Of a stretch of 64,000 nucleotides of DNA, positions 1 to 13,498 are shown piece after piece (the stretch's first letter is position 1; every line of letters begins with the position of its first letter). The notes below the pieces were generated by a model. The model was not told the DNA's origin. It was given only the letters and a program-made list of their open reading frames with translations, and did no database searches. The stretch comes from Cutaneotrichosporon cavernicola (taxonomy: Eukaryota > Basidiomycota > Tremellomycetes > Trichosporonales > Trichosporonaceae), in NCBI RefSeq assembly GCF_030864355.1, contig NC_083394.1, positions 1,736,001-1,800,000 of the forward strand, written 5' to 3'. The position numbers and the translations under genes are program-made.

Positions 1-2596
1 ATGGGCCGGGAAGGCACCGGTAATATCGAACGGAAAGGCCGCGAGCGATCCCAAGAGCGGCGATGACGAAGGGGATGGAACGAGAGTGCTAGAGTCGGAA
101 TCTATAGCGGAGCTGTGAATGCATGGTCACGCTGGGTTGCACCTGTTAAGGGACGGTCAGACCAGGCGGTTGCGCGCCTCTTAGCTACCGGAAGCTGCGG
201 GGCTGAGCTACGCTGAACAGCTTGGGACTAGCCCGACGTTGCGTTGCTGGCTGGTCTGGCGAGAGCGACTGGTGTCAAAACACAATTGGGGAAGATCGAG
301 GCGGTGAATGGATGTGCCAAGCTTGTGTACCAGGAAACGTGTAATGAATTGATGGAGGGCGCAGTATTATGGCGGTAAGTTGATGCTCTAGAGAAGTCGC
401 AGAAAGATTCGAATCGTGCCGTTGTCGAGTAGACGTGTAGTCGGTCGATTAGCGCACCCAAGGATTTGTTTGTGAAGAGAGGATAGGATGAGAGCTAGTC
501 GGCTGGTGGAGGGGTAATTTCAGAGGTTGGGCCGGCCCTGTCCGGAGAGAGTGCAAAGCGAAGCTGCGCGTGTGACGGCGATAAGACACGATGTACCCCA
601 CAGGTAAACGAGAGATAGACGTGCACCCCTAGGTGGTGCGGGAGTGGCTTGATAGGGGAAGCGGTGCAGAAAGCAGGTGGATCAGTTGGTTGGAAGTGGT
701 AGGGGGAAGAGGAAGAGAGAGAAGGGAGAGGAGAGGAATGAGGATGTTGTGATGTGAACTCGAGGTATGGGTGAGGTGGCAGACGTCCAGGTAATTGAGG
801 GTCGCGGGCAACGACACGGACTTGTAAGCTACCTAGTTGCCAAGTTGCAAGTAGAGTCGACCTCGGCCTCGTAGGGTTTGGGATCAGTTACAGAATCAGG
901 AGCCTTCACAGTCACCGATGAGGTGCCGGCATGGATTCCAGCAAACGTACACGAAACGAACCGCACAACTCCCAAGCCAATTCACAAAAGTTCCGGACGC
1001 TTTAGGCACACTGGTCCCTACCCATGTTGCCTATACTACCTAAGCACTTTCCCTGCTCATGTAGCTCACCCTTTTGTCTGGAACCTATCCATCTACAGAT
1101 GATAGATGCTGCTCAACCTCTCTCGGCTTTTGCCCTCTTGTTGCCCTCTGTTGTAAACTTGTCCACGCAGTTGCCTTTTCTTCTCAAGAAGACGTGATCA
1201 TCTCAGCAATCTTTTTCAGAAACCCTCCCCTCATCCATTCCCCTCATTCCCCTTCATTCCCAAGCCCCCTTTAGCCTTTCGTCATCATACCCTGTTGGCT
1301 GCACCCTTGCTCCCGGGTCTCTGGCTCATAGCCGAAAGAGAGAGGGAGGGAGAAGAGTCGGCTCAGAGCAGAGCTAACGTGAACCCCTGGCATCCTTCTA
1401 TCAATAACCTTCAAGAGTGAGGATCTCCTCGGTCGGATCCGGTCTTGTTGGCTCACAAGCACCGATGCATCCGGGACGGCTGCAAACGGCCACTGCCCCA
1501 AAGACACGACTGCGTCTTCCGCCAGCCAATCAGCACATTTGCCCTCGGAAGCACCCGCCTCGACTTATCAACCTGAGCCATTCCCGCATTGCCCACCAAT
1601 TGCAACGACTGGGCAAGCAAACATACATCAAGCATGGAGGTACCAACCCATCTCCGTCACTTCATTTACGTCAGGACTTTTTGGAGGTCAGGAACTTGGG
1701 AGCCAGGTCCAAATGCTAAATGAACGCCACTAGCTCGGACCGGACGTCGGGGACATGGGAGGCTTAGGGATTCCCGTCCCAACAAGCAACCTCAAACACC
1801 TCCTTGCCCCTCTATCGGGCATTGACGTGCGTGGCTGCCATGGTTGGCGGGTAGGGTTCGAGGACCTGTAGTCCTGGGTGCAATCATCACGGCGCATCAT
1901 TTCGACTCAGGATGCACACATTCCCACCGTCCCGTACCCATGTCATGGCTGTCACCCATTGAGTAAACGAGATGTGCCGGGAACATGTTTGCACGGTTGC
2001 CCGACGTCTGGGCTAAGGTCTGGTCTTTGTTGTGTTGGGGTGGCGGGTTCGCGGTTCGAAAGGATAATTTGGGCAAGCGAGCAGGCTACGTTGCGGGCTG
2101 GGACACGCAGCAGTGCTCAATAACTGGGGGTGAGAGAAGCTCAGTTTAACAGTCACACTCCACATGGGCATTCATCGGCAAACACGGCGGCGCGGTGAGG
2201 AATGGTGACCAACCCCCCAGTGTGCCGTCAGATCTTGGCATTCCTCGGGAATCTGTGCCGCCATGAGCAAGCTTGCCAGGACCTTGTGACGAGGCACAGC
2301 GAGGATTTCCCTTGGGAGACGCAACTCGCACAGACGGGAGATTTGACTACAGTACTCCCATGTCTCTCTCTGCTCTCTCGACTGCATCGTCAAGGTCGCT
2401 GGTATGGAAGCTCAATCCTAAACAGGACTTGTGGCCCAGATCCGAGATTACGACCACTGGTCAGCCATAGACTGAATGTCCAACAGATTCTTTCGCTTAG
2501 GGCTTAACTTGGAACAGGTGATCAGGATGCCATAAGGTTCTTTGGTGCGACACAGATCTCTGTGACGGAGTGACGACAAATCTCCACCTTCCATCC
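1..2596. other. Region with no supportable gene
   Basis: All open frames here are 101 codons or shorter. None reads as a recognisable protein family, and none can be joined by the GTGAGT...CTGAC-AG introns seen elsewhere into a convincing chain. Positions 1-80 read on the minus strand give a short hydrophobic stretch that could be the edge of a gene outside the window, but this is too short to call. The region probably contains the 3' UTR of the isoleucyl-tRNA synthetase gene and intergenic DNA. Confidence 0.5.
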
Positions 2597-5500
2597 TCAC
2601 ATAGGTGTGGGGCTGTCGCCTAACGCCATGTCACACCGTTGGCACAGCTCGGCCTCGGCTGGTGCGGTATACAACCAGCAACGGGGACATTGGTGTGCGG
2701 GTGCAGGAGCCAGGGTGATCGAAACTTGGTCGTCAGCTGGGCAATCCATTGATGCCGGATAAAACAAAGGCGTCGTTATCTTACCTGATTCCGATTCCCC
2801 TGTGACGCTCCACGTGGATGGCGGCGGAGCCGTCAACTTGACGATGGATACTCCTAAAATACTTGGGAGCAGAGTGGCTGGAGATGGTTAGGGTCCCATA
2901 CCTTACTGATAATTCCGAACTCCGTTGTTACAAAGCCGGTCTGTGGGAGCCGCGACTTACCGTGCCTCTTCAACAAGCTCTCCATAGTCGGCGATGAGGC
3001 AAGGTACACTGCAGTCTCGGTCGGCACACGTACGTGTCTGATGGACAGGGCATCAGCATGACGTTACGCAACAAAACGAAAGCAGGCGACGCACTTGTCC
3101 TGCCGCGCAGTCTCCAACATGCTGAGCACCTCACCCCGAACAGCTAGTAACACAGCCATCTCGTCAGCAGCTTCCTTGTCGATCCAGCTCTCCTGAAGTT
3201 GGTGTCAGCCACCCTCCCAACCCACTCAGTCAAAAGCAAAAGTACCTACCCCCTTCGCCCATTGTTCCAGGAAGACCGAGCTCTTGTGATGGTTTGATCT
3301 CGTTGACTCATACACTTCTTCAGCCAGATGCGGGACAATAGGGGCAATCATCTTGAGCACAGCGTTGAGTACCTGTACCCTGTTAGTGAACGTACTCATA
3401 CCTTAAAAGAGGAACGCAATCTCTCAGGCCCAGGATCCGACATACGTGGCTTTGTGTAGCGATAATGGCCTGCCGGCGCGGCCCATTGATAGGGTCGCAA
3501 TAGAGTGCGTCCTTGGCGACGTCAAAGTAAAAGGACGAGAGGGTCGATGATGTAAAACTAGTCACACCCTGCAAAACTGAAACGGTAAACAACATGACAA
3601 CCTAACGCCACGGCACCCAAGCAACGCACCTTTGTTGAAAGTGAAGTCTTCGTACGCTTCTCTAACCACCTGCTCCAAGGTGCTGAGCTCATGCAGGATG
3701 TACCGCTCCACCTGGAATCGTCAGGGTCCAATGTTCCCGAATTGCGGAACACTTTTCCGTGCCAACTTACCAGTGTCAATCCGGCCTCCTCCAGAGGCAG
3801 GGGTGTGGCATTGGCGGTATTTGCAAGCATGAAACGCAGAGTGCTCCTCAGTTTGCGCAGTACTTCTGCAGCATGTGAGATGCTCGAAGGCCCGATAGAG
3901 GCGTCGCGAGTGTAGTCTGTTCCAGCCGCCCATAACCGCAACGTGTCGGATCCGAATGCGTCCCGTCCCTGGTGTGCGTTAGCTCATGTGGCACCACATT
4001 CGACCAACCTTTTTTCCGTTCACCACGTCCATCGGGGAAATTCCGTTACCGAGCGACTTGCTCATCTTGTTTCCCTTCTCGTCGGTCGTGAAGCCGTGCG
4101 TAATCAGGTTGCGGTAGGGGGCCATCGGCTTGTGTCCGTCCTTTTCAAGCGCGGCGAGGCGGATGAGGATGGACGATTGGAACCATCCACGATGCTGGTC
4201 TGAACCCTCGAGGTAGACATCTGCTAATGGTTCAGATTCAGACCGCAAGTGAGCATCCGCAATCAGCGACCACGAAGTGCCACTGTCGAACCAGACATCG
4301 AGGGTGTCCAAGCCCTTCGTGAGCACCTGGCCCTTGTGGCTAGCAGGCACAAACTCATCGTCAGAACCTGCCCACCAGTGGTCAATGCCCTTCTCTCGCA
4401 GCACAGAAATAATGTGCTCGAGAGACTCCACAGTGAGTAGAGGCTCCCCGTTGGAGTTGAAGAGCGCAGGGATGGGAACACCCCAACTCCGCTGCCGCGA
4501 GATGCACCATTCGGAGCGCGAGAGAACAGTGGCAGAGAGGCGGTTGCGGCCAGGTGTAAGCTCTGACTACAATACGGGATTGAGCTCACCATTAGGAGGA
4601 ACAAACTTGATGTTCTCAATCGCCTCAACGGCTGAAGGCTTGAGCGACCCGACATCGCAAAACCACTGCGGCGTCGCCCGAATAATAATGGGCTTCTTGG
4701 TGCGCCAGTCGATAGGGTAGCGATGCTCGATTTTCTCTTCGGCTAGCAGAACTCCGGCACCTTCAAGCTGCTCAATCATCAATTTCGATCCAGCGCCCAG
4801 GACATATTTGCCAACGAGAGCAGAGAACGCCTGGTTACCGGACCACTGGACAATTTCGTTGGTGAAGTGCCCCTCGTCATCCACAGGGCAACGCAAGTCA
4901 TCCATTGGGATGTTTTGGTCTTGGAACGCGTCGTAGTCGTCGTGTCCGTGGCCCGGAGCGGAGTGGACAAGGCCAGTTCCGGACTCCGACGTGACATAAT
5001 CCGCCGCAAAGATTGCTGGAAGCGACTCAGGGTCACCGGTGTGGAAGAGGGTGCGGTACTTGGTACCGATGAGGTGCTTGCCTGTAAGTAAGCAATCAGC
5101 ATTTTGCGTGACAGACCATCGAGCCGGTCAATGACTTGAAGCTTCCCGAATCGCTCCTGAAGGGGCTCCAGGAGCTCCTCAGCCACGACAAGCAGCCGCT
5201 TCGCGTTGTCAAGCACGACCACGTACGCAATCTCGTTGTGCACCGAGACGCCCTGATATCAATGATTCACCCATTTCAATGTACCCACCATGTTTGCCGG
5301 GAGCGTCCACGGCGTTGTTGTCCAAATTGCAAGACTCAAAGTAGCCTCGGGACTGACCTCCCTGCCCTTTTGGAACGCCTCCTTCAACCGAGGAGTCATC
5401 CATTCTTCAGAGACCGGGAACCTGACGTAGACTGAGTTCGATTTGAGGTCTGTGTACTCGAGCTCTGCCTCAGCCAGGGCAGTCCGCGACGATGGCGAGT

Positions 5501-6401
5501 AATATGTAGGCCGAAGGCGGTGGGTGATGAAGCCTGATGCGTCAGCACTTTGTCTCGTCGACCAACTTTACCCTTCGACACCATCATCTGCAGCATCTTG
5601 AGCTGCCGGATCTCGTAATCGTGGTCTGAGGTTAGTCGCCATATGGAACCACTCCAATTACTCGCCAAGAGTGCGATAGACGCCGTCTGGGTTATCCCAG
5701 TCAGCCATGACGCCGAGCTGCTTCATCTCGGCCTTCTGGACATCGATAGCCTCAAGCGCGAACTTTCGCGCCTCCCGCCGTACGCTCACGGGGTCCAGGG
5801 ACGTGTGCGACTTCTGTCTGATCAGCTGTTGAATCCCATCTCCACCTCACGCCAAGCGCCGCAAGTGCCTTGTGCTCGATGGGCAGACCATGGCAGTCCC
5901 AGCCGGGGATGTAGCTGGCGTCAGACATACACGAGCCAATGATGAGACAACGCACTGGACCTTGCGTCCGCGGATTACGTTGTAACGGTTAATCATGTCC
6001 TTGAGGATCTTGTTGAGTGCGTGCCCTGCGTTCAGACACGTCCATTCCGCACCCACCCATGTGGAGGTTGCCGTTCGCATACGGCGGTCCATCATGCAAG
6101 ATGAACACCGGCCCCTCGTTGGTCGCATACTGACATCAGCTTCGAGACGTTAAGGACACCACACCTGCTCGCGGTAGAGTTCGTCCGTCGTGCGGTGGCG
6201 GTACTTGTCCTCGGTAGCTGGCGCGTTCTTCGCACGCAGCGGCATGTCCGTCTTCGGGAGCAGGAGGGTAGCGGAGTACTTCTTGCGAATATCCTGGTCC
6301 TTGACCTCGCTAGCAAAGCGAACACCGAGAGGACGAAAGGTGGGGGCGCTTGTCGCCAGCCGGGGCAGGCGCCCCCACGATTGGGAGAGGAGCCTGCTCA
6401 T
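2597..6401 (-). CDS. ISM1: Isoleucyl-tRNA synthetase, mitochondrial
   Basis: Class I aminoacyl-tRNA synthetase that charges tRNA-Ile, here predicted to act in the mitochondrial matrix. The N-terminus ([18 protein letters not shown]) is Arg/Ser-rich without acids, like a mitochondrial presequence. In order: a [17 protein letters not shown] nucleotide-binding segment (the HIGH motif is split by an intron), the [14 protein letters not shown] segment, the DDEGHF/editing region, WFDSGTSW and [14 protein letters not shown], then KMSKSLGN near 4050. Near the C-terminus a CPRCW...CQRC zinc-finger pair, as in bacterial and mitochondrial IleRS, ends at the stop at 2597. The gene is cut by many short introns, so exon joins are approximate. 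The presequence and zinc finger argue against the cytosolic enzyme. It starts 257 bp from the divergent SNF2 gene, so the two share a promoter region. Confidence 0.93.
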
Positions 6402-6658
6402 TGCGCGTGTTGGGTTGTGATGTAAGGCAGCCGCGAAGAAAGTCGGACAGGCGAAGGCCGAAGGTGGAGGTGGGAGTCACCCGTGGGAAAGTTGACCGTG
6501 AGAGAGTGATCGGGGTTCGCCGATGTTGTTGTTGCCAGTTGAATCAACCATCAATTCCACCTCCACTTTGTCCTCCCAGCTCATCCTTCCCATCGCCATC
6601 TCCATCACTGTCCTTGCTTCCTCCACCTTTCACTTCATCGGTCACCTATGTGGGCAAG

Positions 6659-9600
6659 ATGAGCGGTTTCAAACCGCCAAAACGAAGTACGTCCCTCCTC
6701 ATCATGCGTCGTGCATCCTGCTGACATCAGGACGTGATGTCAACCCAGGCGTGAAGTCCTCCGCTGGGCCCGACGCCAAGCGTCTCAAGGCATTAGCGAA
6801 GCCTGATATCGAGCCAGAAGCCAAGGTACTCAAGCCCTCCCGCGCATCTCCTCGTGAGCTTGACAGATGGGATCGTTAACTCATACCAGCTCCCAAGGAC
6901 GACTTCGACATCGACGCGGCGGACGATGCGCGGGAGTACAAAGCCGCGCAAGAGCTCGAGTTGAAGCGAGAAAAGGTTCGGACGGAGAACAAGGAGCGCA
7001 AGATACGGGGTGAAAAGCCCCTCAAGATGCCGTCCAAGTCGAAGCGCGATGGTGCCTCTTCTCGCCAGCGCCAAGCCTCAAACTCGTCCGACGAGGACGA
7101 CTCCTGGGCCGACCTGTTTCAGCCTCTTGACACTCGCGAGTTGCGATACGAAGGTCGTGAGTATAACTGTAGGGCACTGCTGACGCAAGAAATCCTTCTT
7201 CCTTTCAACCCCCTCGAGGAACTTGCAAGTGAGTTAGGCGATCGGCACAATACTGACTTTAGCGCTGGCCCCCGGCGTCGAACCGGACGAGATCGCGCTT
7301 AAGCAACGCGCACTTGAGCAGCGTGGGTTGAGCCCGAGGAAGGCTCGCCTGAGTGGTGCAGCGCGGGCTCTCGGCAACGGCCTCCTCACATTGGCTAAGC
7401 CTGACCCTCTGCCGTCCGCAAGCGCTGAAGCTGGTGCTAAGCAGAAGGATATCAAGCCTTTCCTTTCCAGCAGCGAGCCTGATGTGCCGGACGACGTCTC
7501 ACCTGACGCCAAGCCTAATCTTACCTTGGGCGTTGACTACAAGCCGTCCTTCGGTGCGCTGCAGGCCGCCATGACTTCCTCAGCAAACGGAGGCGATGGT
7601 GTTGAGGAAGAGGAAGAACAGGAGGACTACAGTGAGGAAGTCGTCGTCGCGCCCTGGGGATCTAATCGGCCTGCTCTATCCATAAACGGTCCTGCCACGG
7701 ACAACGAGGAGTCGGAAGAAGAGATCTACTCGGAGGACGAGGTCGAGGAAGCCTATTCGGGTGACGAGCGTGCGAGTTGTGAGGATCTGTACTGGCCCTT
7801 TTTAACCGCAGCCCTGCCGGTAGCTTCTATCACGATCTCAAAATCACAACCCTCAACGGGTTCGTCACAGGCCCAATCTCGATCGCTTGTGTCAGTTGAC
7901 TCGAAGGTTCTGGCCGTCAAGGAGCGTCCGAGCTTTCCGTTCACCGACGAGCAGAGGAAGATTGGGCCCTACGCCATCGATCAAGAAGATCCAACGATGG
8001 TAATCCCAGCGCCCATCAACCGGTTCCTCCGCAAGTACCAGAGAGAGGGCATCGATTTCCTTTATTCAAAATACAAGCAAGGATACGGCGGTGTCCTTGG
8101 TGACGATATGGGGTGAGCTCAAACTGTGCGTGATGAGTTTCTGACTCTGCAGGCTGGGCAAGACAGTGCAAGTGATCGCATTTGTTCGCGCCAACACCTA
8201 CGGTGCACTGACTCACAGTTGTCCGCCATCATGCGAAAGACTGGCACGTCTGCCGACGAAGGCCGTCGTAAAAGTCTCATCCGTGGGGACAACGTGGAGA
8301 GCATCCCCGCGAAACGGTGGCCAACGGCCCTCATCGTTTGTCCGACATCCCTCGTCGACAATGTGAGTCCCGATTCAGGATGCTGGCTGATGGTCAGTGG
8401 AGCCGAGAGTTGGACACCGTGCGCCACATCCATGCTGCTGCTGACCTGCAGTGGGGCTTTTTCGAGTACAAAGTACTCCGCTCCAGTCTAGACAAAGGCG
8501 ACATCGAGACTCTGCGGCTTGGGTACCTGGACATCTGTCAGTTCCCATTTGTCACGGCGCTTATGTCCCAGTGTTGACCTCGAATGAGATGTGCATCAGG
8601 CATGCCGATGACCTGAAGACTGCTCCGATATCGTACGCCTACAGGCGAGATGTGAACACTGACCAGCAACAGCGTCGTCATCGTGGATGAAGCCCACCGA
8701 ATGAAAAAACTCAACGGGCGTCTTGCTTTGGCAGTGAAGCGTCTGCGTGCAAATGCTTGCTTTGCTCTCACAGGAACTCTCATTCAGAACCGTATGGAAG
8801 AGATGTGGTCCATCCTGGACTTTGTGAGTCTGTCCGATGCCATTACTGATCCAGCAAGGTCCACCGCGGTTGGGCTGGCACATTCAAGGAATGGAGGGCG
8901 TACGCTGCAAAGCCTGTTACCCAAGGCCACCGACGCGACGGGACTCTACTGGAAGTATGCATGGCGATCGTGAGTCTGATGGTGACCCAATGTCTGATCA
9001 CAGAAACGCGTCGGAGAGCTGAAGGACAAAGTCCTTCCGCACTTCTATCTCCGCCGTGACAAGGGCCTCATTGCCCACGAAGTGAGTGATCATGGAGTGG
9101 TCGGCTGACGGACAAGCTACCCCGAAAACTGGACAAAGTTGTTTTGTGTCCTCTCGCGAAGCATCAGGAGGGTGTGTACAAACGCGTTGTGGAGTCTGAG
9201 GGTAGGTTTGATGACTGGTGTGGCTGACGATCCAGATATGGCGTTCATCCTCAAGGCCAAGGATCTCTGCAGCTGCGGCTCGGACAAGACGTGGGTTGCT
9301 TAAGGTCCAACAATCGTTCTGACAAACCAGCAGGATAACTTGTTGCTACACCGAGAATTCTCAAGGAGACGATTATCGTACCGCTATCCTCAAGATGTGT
9401 GTCTGGTTCAATCTTCTGGATTCCTAATGCCAGGTTCCATGCCCTTGGGCGTTGTGCGAACCATCTGGCACTGCTTTATACAAGTGTGTACAAGCGATGC
9501 CTTCTTGTTGACTATCTCAGGCTCAAATGATCCGCCAAAAGTCGTAAGTAGGTGAAAGATGATGCCCACTCATAGTACAGCAACAGATCGCCAAACGCAT

Positions 9601-11231
9601 CTTCGAGTTCTGCGTAATTCATATTCAGGAAGCATCACTGACCTCAGGTCGGCCTCCCGTACGACCCGAACGTCCACAACAAGATCGAGGCGGCCCTGTG
9701 AGTGATGCAGCTCGGGTGAAGCTGACGCTCGAGTGATTCAGACAACTGCGGTAAATGGACTCTGCTGTCGAAGCTGCTCAAGGACTGGCGCTCCCGGTCC
9801 GAAGAGAAGAACAAAAGTGCGTCAGCTATTGGTTGGGCACTGACATCAAGTCCTTGTCTTCTCGAACTCGGTCCGCCTGTTAAAGATGATTTACGACTTT
9901 ATCAACACGTCACCATCTCGTACGTTGCTACGCTGTCGCAACTGACTAGTCAGTGTCAGGATTTGGCTGTGACTTGTTCACCGGCGAAGTGGACAAGGAC
10001 GAGCGCATGAGCGTCGTCGACCGGTTCCAGGATCCAAACGGAGACCTGTCAATCATGCTCGTCAGCACAATGGCAGGTGGCGTTGGACTCAACCTGACTG
10101 CTGTGGGTGTTGGAAGCAACTGGAGCTGACGCACAGGCCAACAAAGTCGTCATCTTTGATCCCAACTGGAGTACGTCGGCTGCAAGCCAGAGTTGTACTG
10201 GGAGTTGACCACAGATCCGGCCAACGATCTGCAGGCAATGGACCGCGCATTCCGTATCGGTCAGACTCGCCCAGTGTGAGTCAACGAGTCGTGGCATGAC
10301 TCAACTGACTTCAGCGACGTGTATCGACTCATTGGTCAAGGCACTGTGGAAGAGCTCATGTATGAGCGACAGAGTATGTCTCTCCTTTTACGTGTCCTGA
10401 CCGTAGTCTACAAGCAGCAGCGTTCACGTCAAATGAACCAAGGGACGTTTGAACGCCGTACTCACGCCGGGTATGAAGGGGCGACGGACATGAGAAACCA
10501 GGGAGAGCTGTTCGGCGTGCACAACTTGTTCCGCTACTGGCCAGGCGGCTACGTTAAGGATAATGTGAGCTCCAGACACGACGAGGCTGACAACAGCTAA
10601 ACCGCATCCGCGAGGACGAGGACCAGTTCCGGCTAGACATGATAGAGGCAGAGTACGAAGACGAGACGGACGACGAGGTATGTTGTTAGATTTCAGTGCT
10701 GACGACAGGACGGTGTCGCTGCAGCGCGCAGAGCGCGCGACAAGCGGAGAGCTGCCGCGGCAGCTGAACACGATGAAACAAGTCTGCTCTGCGAGCTTAC
10801 CTCGGACGGCAGCGCGCCAGCGGACCACGATGAGAACATCCTGAGCAAGCTCGGTATCTCATGTAAATAAATACGGCGCTGACGCGAAAGCTGACCACAG
10901 CCATGGAACACGACAAGGCGTTTCGCGACTCCCCCGAGGAGCGCGAGCTTTACGAGAAGGGTCTGGAAGTGAGTTGGATGCACATGTCGCGGCAGCAATG
11001 AAGTGCCGTCGCTCACGCTAGATCCTCAAGCGCCAGCCCCATCTCGCCACAATGCTGGCTAACGATGTCGCCCGGCTCCCGGCCGAGATCCGGCCACAGA
11101 GGAAGGCGCGCAAGTCGGAGGACTCGAAGGAGCTCAAGCGTGAGCAGGTGGAGGAGCCGTGGAGGAACCGCTTCGCCGCTGGTCGCATCCGTAATCGCGG
11201 CAAGCTGCTGGTGGACTCTGATGATGAGTGA
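6659..11231 (+). CDS. SNF2-family DNA-dependent ATPase, ERCC6L2-like
   Basis: DNA translocase of the SNF2/Rad54 superfamily, nuclear. It starts MSGFKPPKR with an intron soon after. A low-complexity acidic N-terminal part (about 6900-7900) precedes the ATPase core: RKYQREGIDFLYSKY, GVLGDDMG-LGKTVQVIAF (Walker A, split by an intron), VVIVDEAHRMKK (DEAH box), LTGTLIQNRMEEMWS, then a helicase C lobe with LVSTMAGGVGLNLTA, VIFDPNWNPANDLQAMDR and FRIGQTRPVDVYRLI. After this, RQIYKQQ and a later QGELFGVHNLFR segment match the ERCC6L2 signature (HEBO region), which separates it from ERCC6/Rad26 proper. ERCC6L2 proteins act in DNA repair; that role is known for the family and inferred here. The core is broken by about twenty 35-50 nt introns, so no single exon exceeds about 800 nt. 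Stop at 11229-11231. Confidence 0.87.
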
Positions 11232-11338
11232 GCCAAGTGTTAGTACCCCACATGCCGATATCCTCAAAACCCTGTAACAATTAGAGAGTCTATGTAATCT
11301 ACCTTTGAAACACAACTAACTTCTGTACTTGTCACTCC

Positions 11339-12962
11339 TTAAGGGCGACGCTTGAACATACGCAGTGGCAGGTCCTCGCCAAGGATGTGACGCCGGACAT
11401 ACTCGGAACGGAGGACGCCCTGTGGGTCGACGCGCTGGATCACCGCCCGGAACTCGGGGAAGCGCTCGTAGATCTCCTCGACATCCTTGGGGGCGAGCCA
11501 GTGCTCCTTGGCCCAGTGGGGCCGGCCGCCGTGCGCCGCGCAGATCTGGGCGAACCGCGTCTGGAACACGCGGTACGGCACAGGCAGCCCGTACGGCCGG
11601 TACGTGACGACGCCGATCCAGCACGTGCGGCGCCCATAACTGGGCGAGAGCGGGATGTCGTCGGGCGCGCTCCATCGGATCTCAACCGGGAAGTGAACGC
11701 GCTGGCCTTTGGGGTTGGCCGCCTCCTCGGCGATGTAGTCGCGCAGGGCGCGAAGGCAATCTGCTGCGGCCGCGGAATCGAGCGCCCACTCTGAGGTATA
11801 CTGTGGAAACTGGGGTTAGCCTGTGTACAGAGCTCTAGGGAGTGGCGCCAACGGAGCATCCTTGACGCAGGGAGGGCGCAGAGGGCTACTCACCAGACAG
11901 TCAAAGTTTAGGACCTTGTACCCATCGTCAACTGTAACGGAGTGTCGTCCTGCAAGCCACCACGCCCACTTGCCCACGTAGGGGGTAAAGTTGCGCCAGA
12001 ACCTGCTCACACACAGCAAGAACTGGGTGACGTGGTATCCGAGAATATGCCCGAACAGACTGGACTGAGGTTTCGCAGGGATGTACGTCCTGTTGGCCCG
12101 GGCGACAACCATGCCGCCCCCGCTGGGGTACCACCACGCGCGGACGTGCTGAGCGCTGGCGCTTATCTCGTCGAGATTGTTGATCACCTCGTCGACGTCG
12201 TACACGTCCTTGACCTCTTCGAGGCGGTACGCGTCTTCGACAGTGATCTCGACCGCGAGGATGAGACCCGTCGCGCCAAGACCGCACTGGGACGCGGCGA
12301 AGAGCGGGTAATCGGCCTCGCGTGAGACGCAAACAACCGGCGCTCCTGGGAGGGGAAGGACCAAAACGAGCGAGCGTACATCAGCCGAGATGACGGGGTA
12401 CGTCACGCCGCTCCCGTGTGTCGCAGTGCTGATGAGACCGCCGATTGTCTGGTCACTGATGCTCCCAATGTTCCTCAACGCCAGGGGCGGCTGCGCGGCA
12501 GCAAGGGCCGCGTGCACTGCGTGCAGTGTTGTTCCGGACTGGAACGTCGCCGTGCGGTCCGTGTGCGAGATCTGCATCAGCACAAGTAGACTTGTGACTC
12601 ACATCCAAGGTCCCCTGCACGCCCTCCATGCGCACCAGCCACCCGTTCGTGCACCCCAGATCCGAGGGTGAGTGGCCCACGCCGACGGGATGGACGGTGG
12701 CGCCATCGCGACGCGCCAGCTCGACAATCTGCCTACACTGGAGAGCGGTGGTTGGCGCAAACACGCGCTGAGGGCGACACTCAAACGTGCGCGCCCAGTT
12801 GGAGAATACCGCCAATGGGGAGCGCGAGGGCACGCTGCATGCCTCGAGGGCATTGCGAAGGTCGTCTGTCGATACGGATTCGAGCGACGAGGTGAGTTGG
12901 GATCGGTCCGCGTAGGGGGCCGAGAGGAGCGCGGCTGCCGCCGCAGCATCGACGCCGACCAT
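11339..12962 (-). CDS. ALO1: D-arabinono-1,4-lactone oxidase
   Basis: FAD-linked oxidase that makes the last step of D-erythroascorbic acid synthesis, normally at the mitochondrial outer membrane. Exon 1 carries the FAD_binding_4 domain with VGVGHSPSDLG, in which the His is the expected covalent FAD attachment site, then LRNIGSISDQTIGGLIST and ATHGSG. The C-terminal ALO domain includes NFDCL-FPQYTSEWAL, PVEIRWSAPDDIPLS, GGRPHWAKEHW and a basic end (RMFKRRP). HWAKEHW fits the conserved HWAK motif of aldonolactone oxidases. Two short introns join near 12600 (TLD-ISHTD) and near 11890 (DCL-FPQY); with these removed the reading frame is continuous. Length of about 510 residues agrees with the family. 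The downstream neighbour SNF2 gene converges and stops only 108 bp away. Confidence 0.93.
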
Positions 12963-13398
12963 GATGATTTAGAGCCGCGAGTGGCAAGTACACAAACGCG
13001 GAGGATCGAGATATCGATGGAGAAGAGGAATCGATTTGGGTGGGCGGGAACTTTTGGTTTTGAATGTTCTTCGGTTTTGCCTTGCTTGGCTTGGTTTACC
13101 TTTCCTTTGAGCTTTTGACTTGGCTTTGCTTGGCTGCGTGGTCGATCCCGACCCGGAGTATCCGCATCCGTGGGCCGCGACCAGCCACCAACTAACCCGC
13201 GGCGGACCAAACGACTGACGCCATTCATTGACGCACGATCCATTGCATCTTTGTCAGCCTGCGGCATGTACAAGGTTCTTCACCATTCTACAGTCGGTGA
13301 GCGGAGCCAGGCGCCGGTGCTTGGCGTGGGAGCCTCAACGTCGTCCAAATGTTCAAATGCGCTCAGGTCAGCATCGTTCGATCGGCCGAAACTACGCC

Positions 13399-13425
13399 AG
13401 ACCTAGTCCAGCCAGGACTAGGTCT
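13399..13425. repeat. Perfect 11-bp inverted repeat
   Basis: Left arm 13399-13409 (AGACCTAGTCC) and right arm 13415-13425 (GGACTAGGTCT) are exact reverse complements around a 5-nt spacer. Read as RNA in either direction it would form a stable stem-loop. Function unknown; it lies between two minus-strand genes. Confidence 0.85.
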
Positions 13426-13498
13426 CTGATGCCAAAGCATGGCCAAGTAGTAGTAGTATGGTCCAAAAATGCATAGCCTCATGGCCAAAACCGGACCG

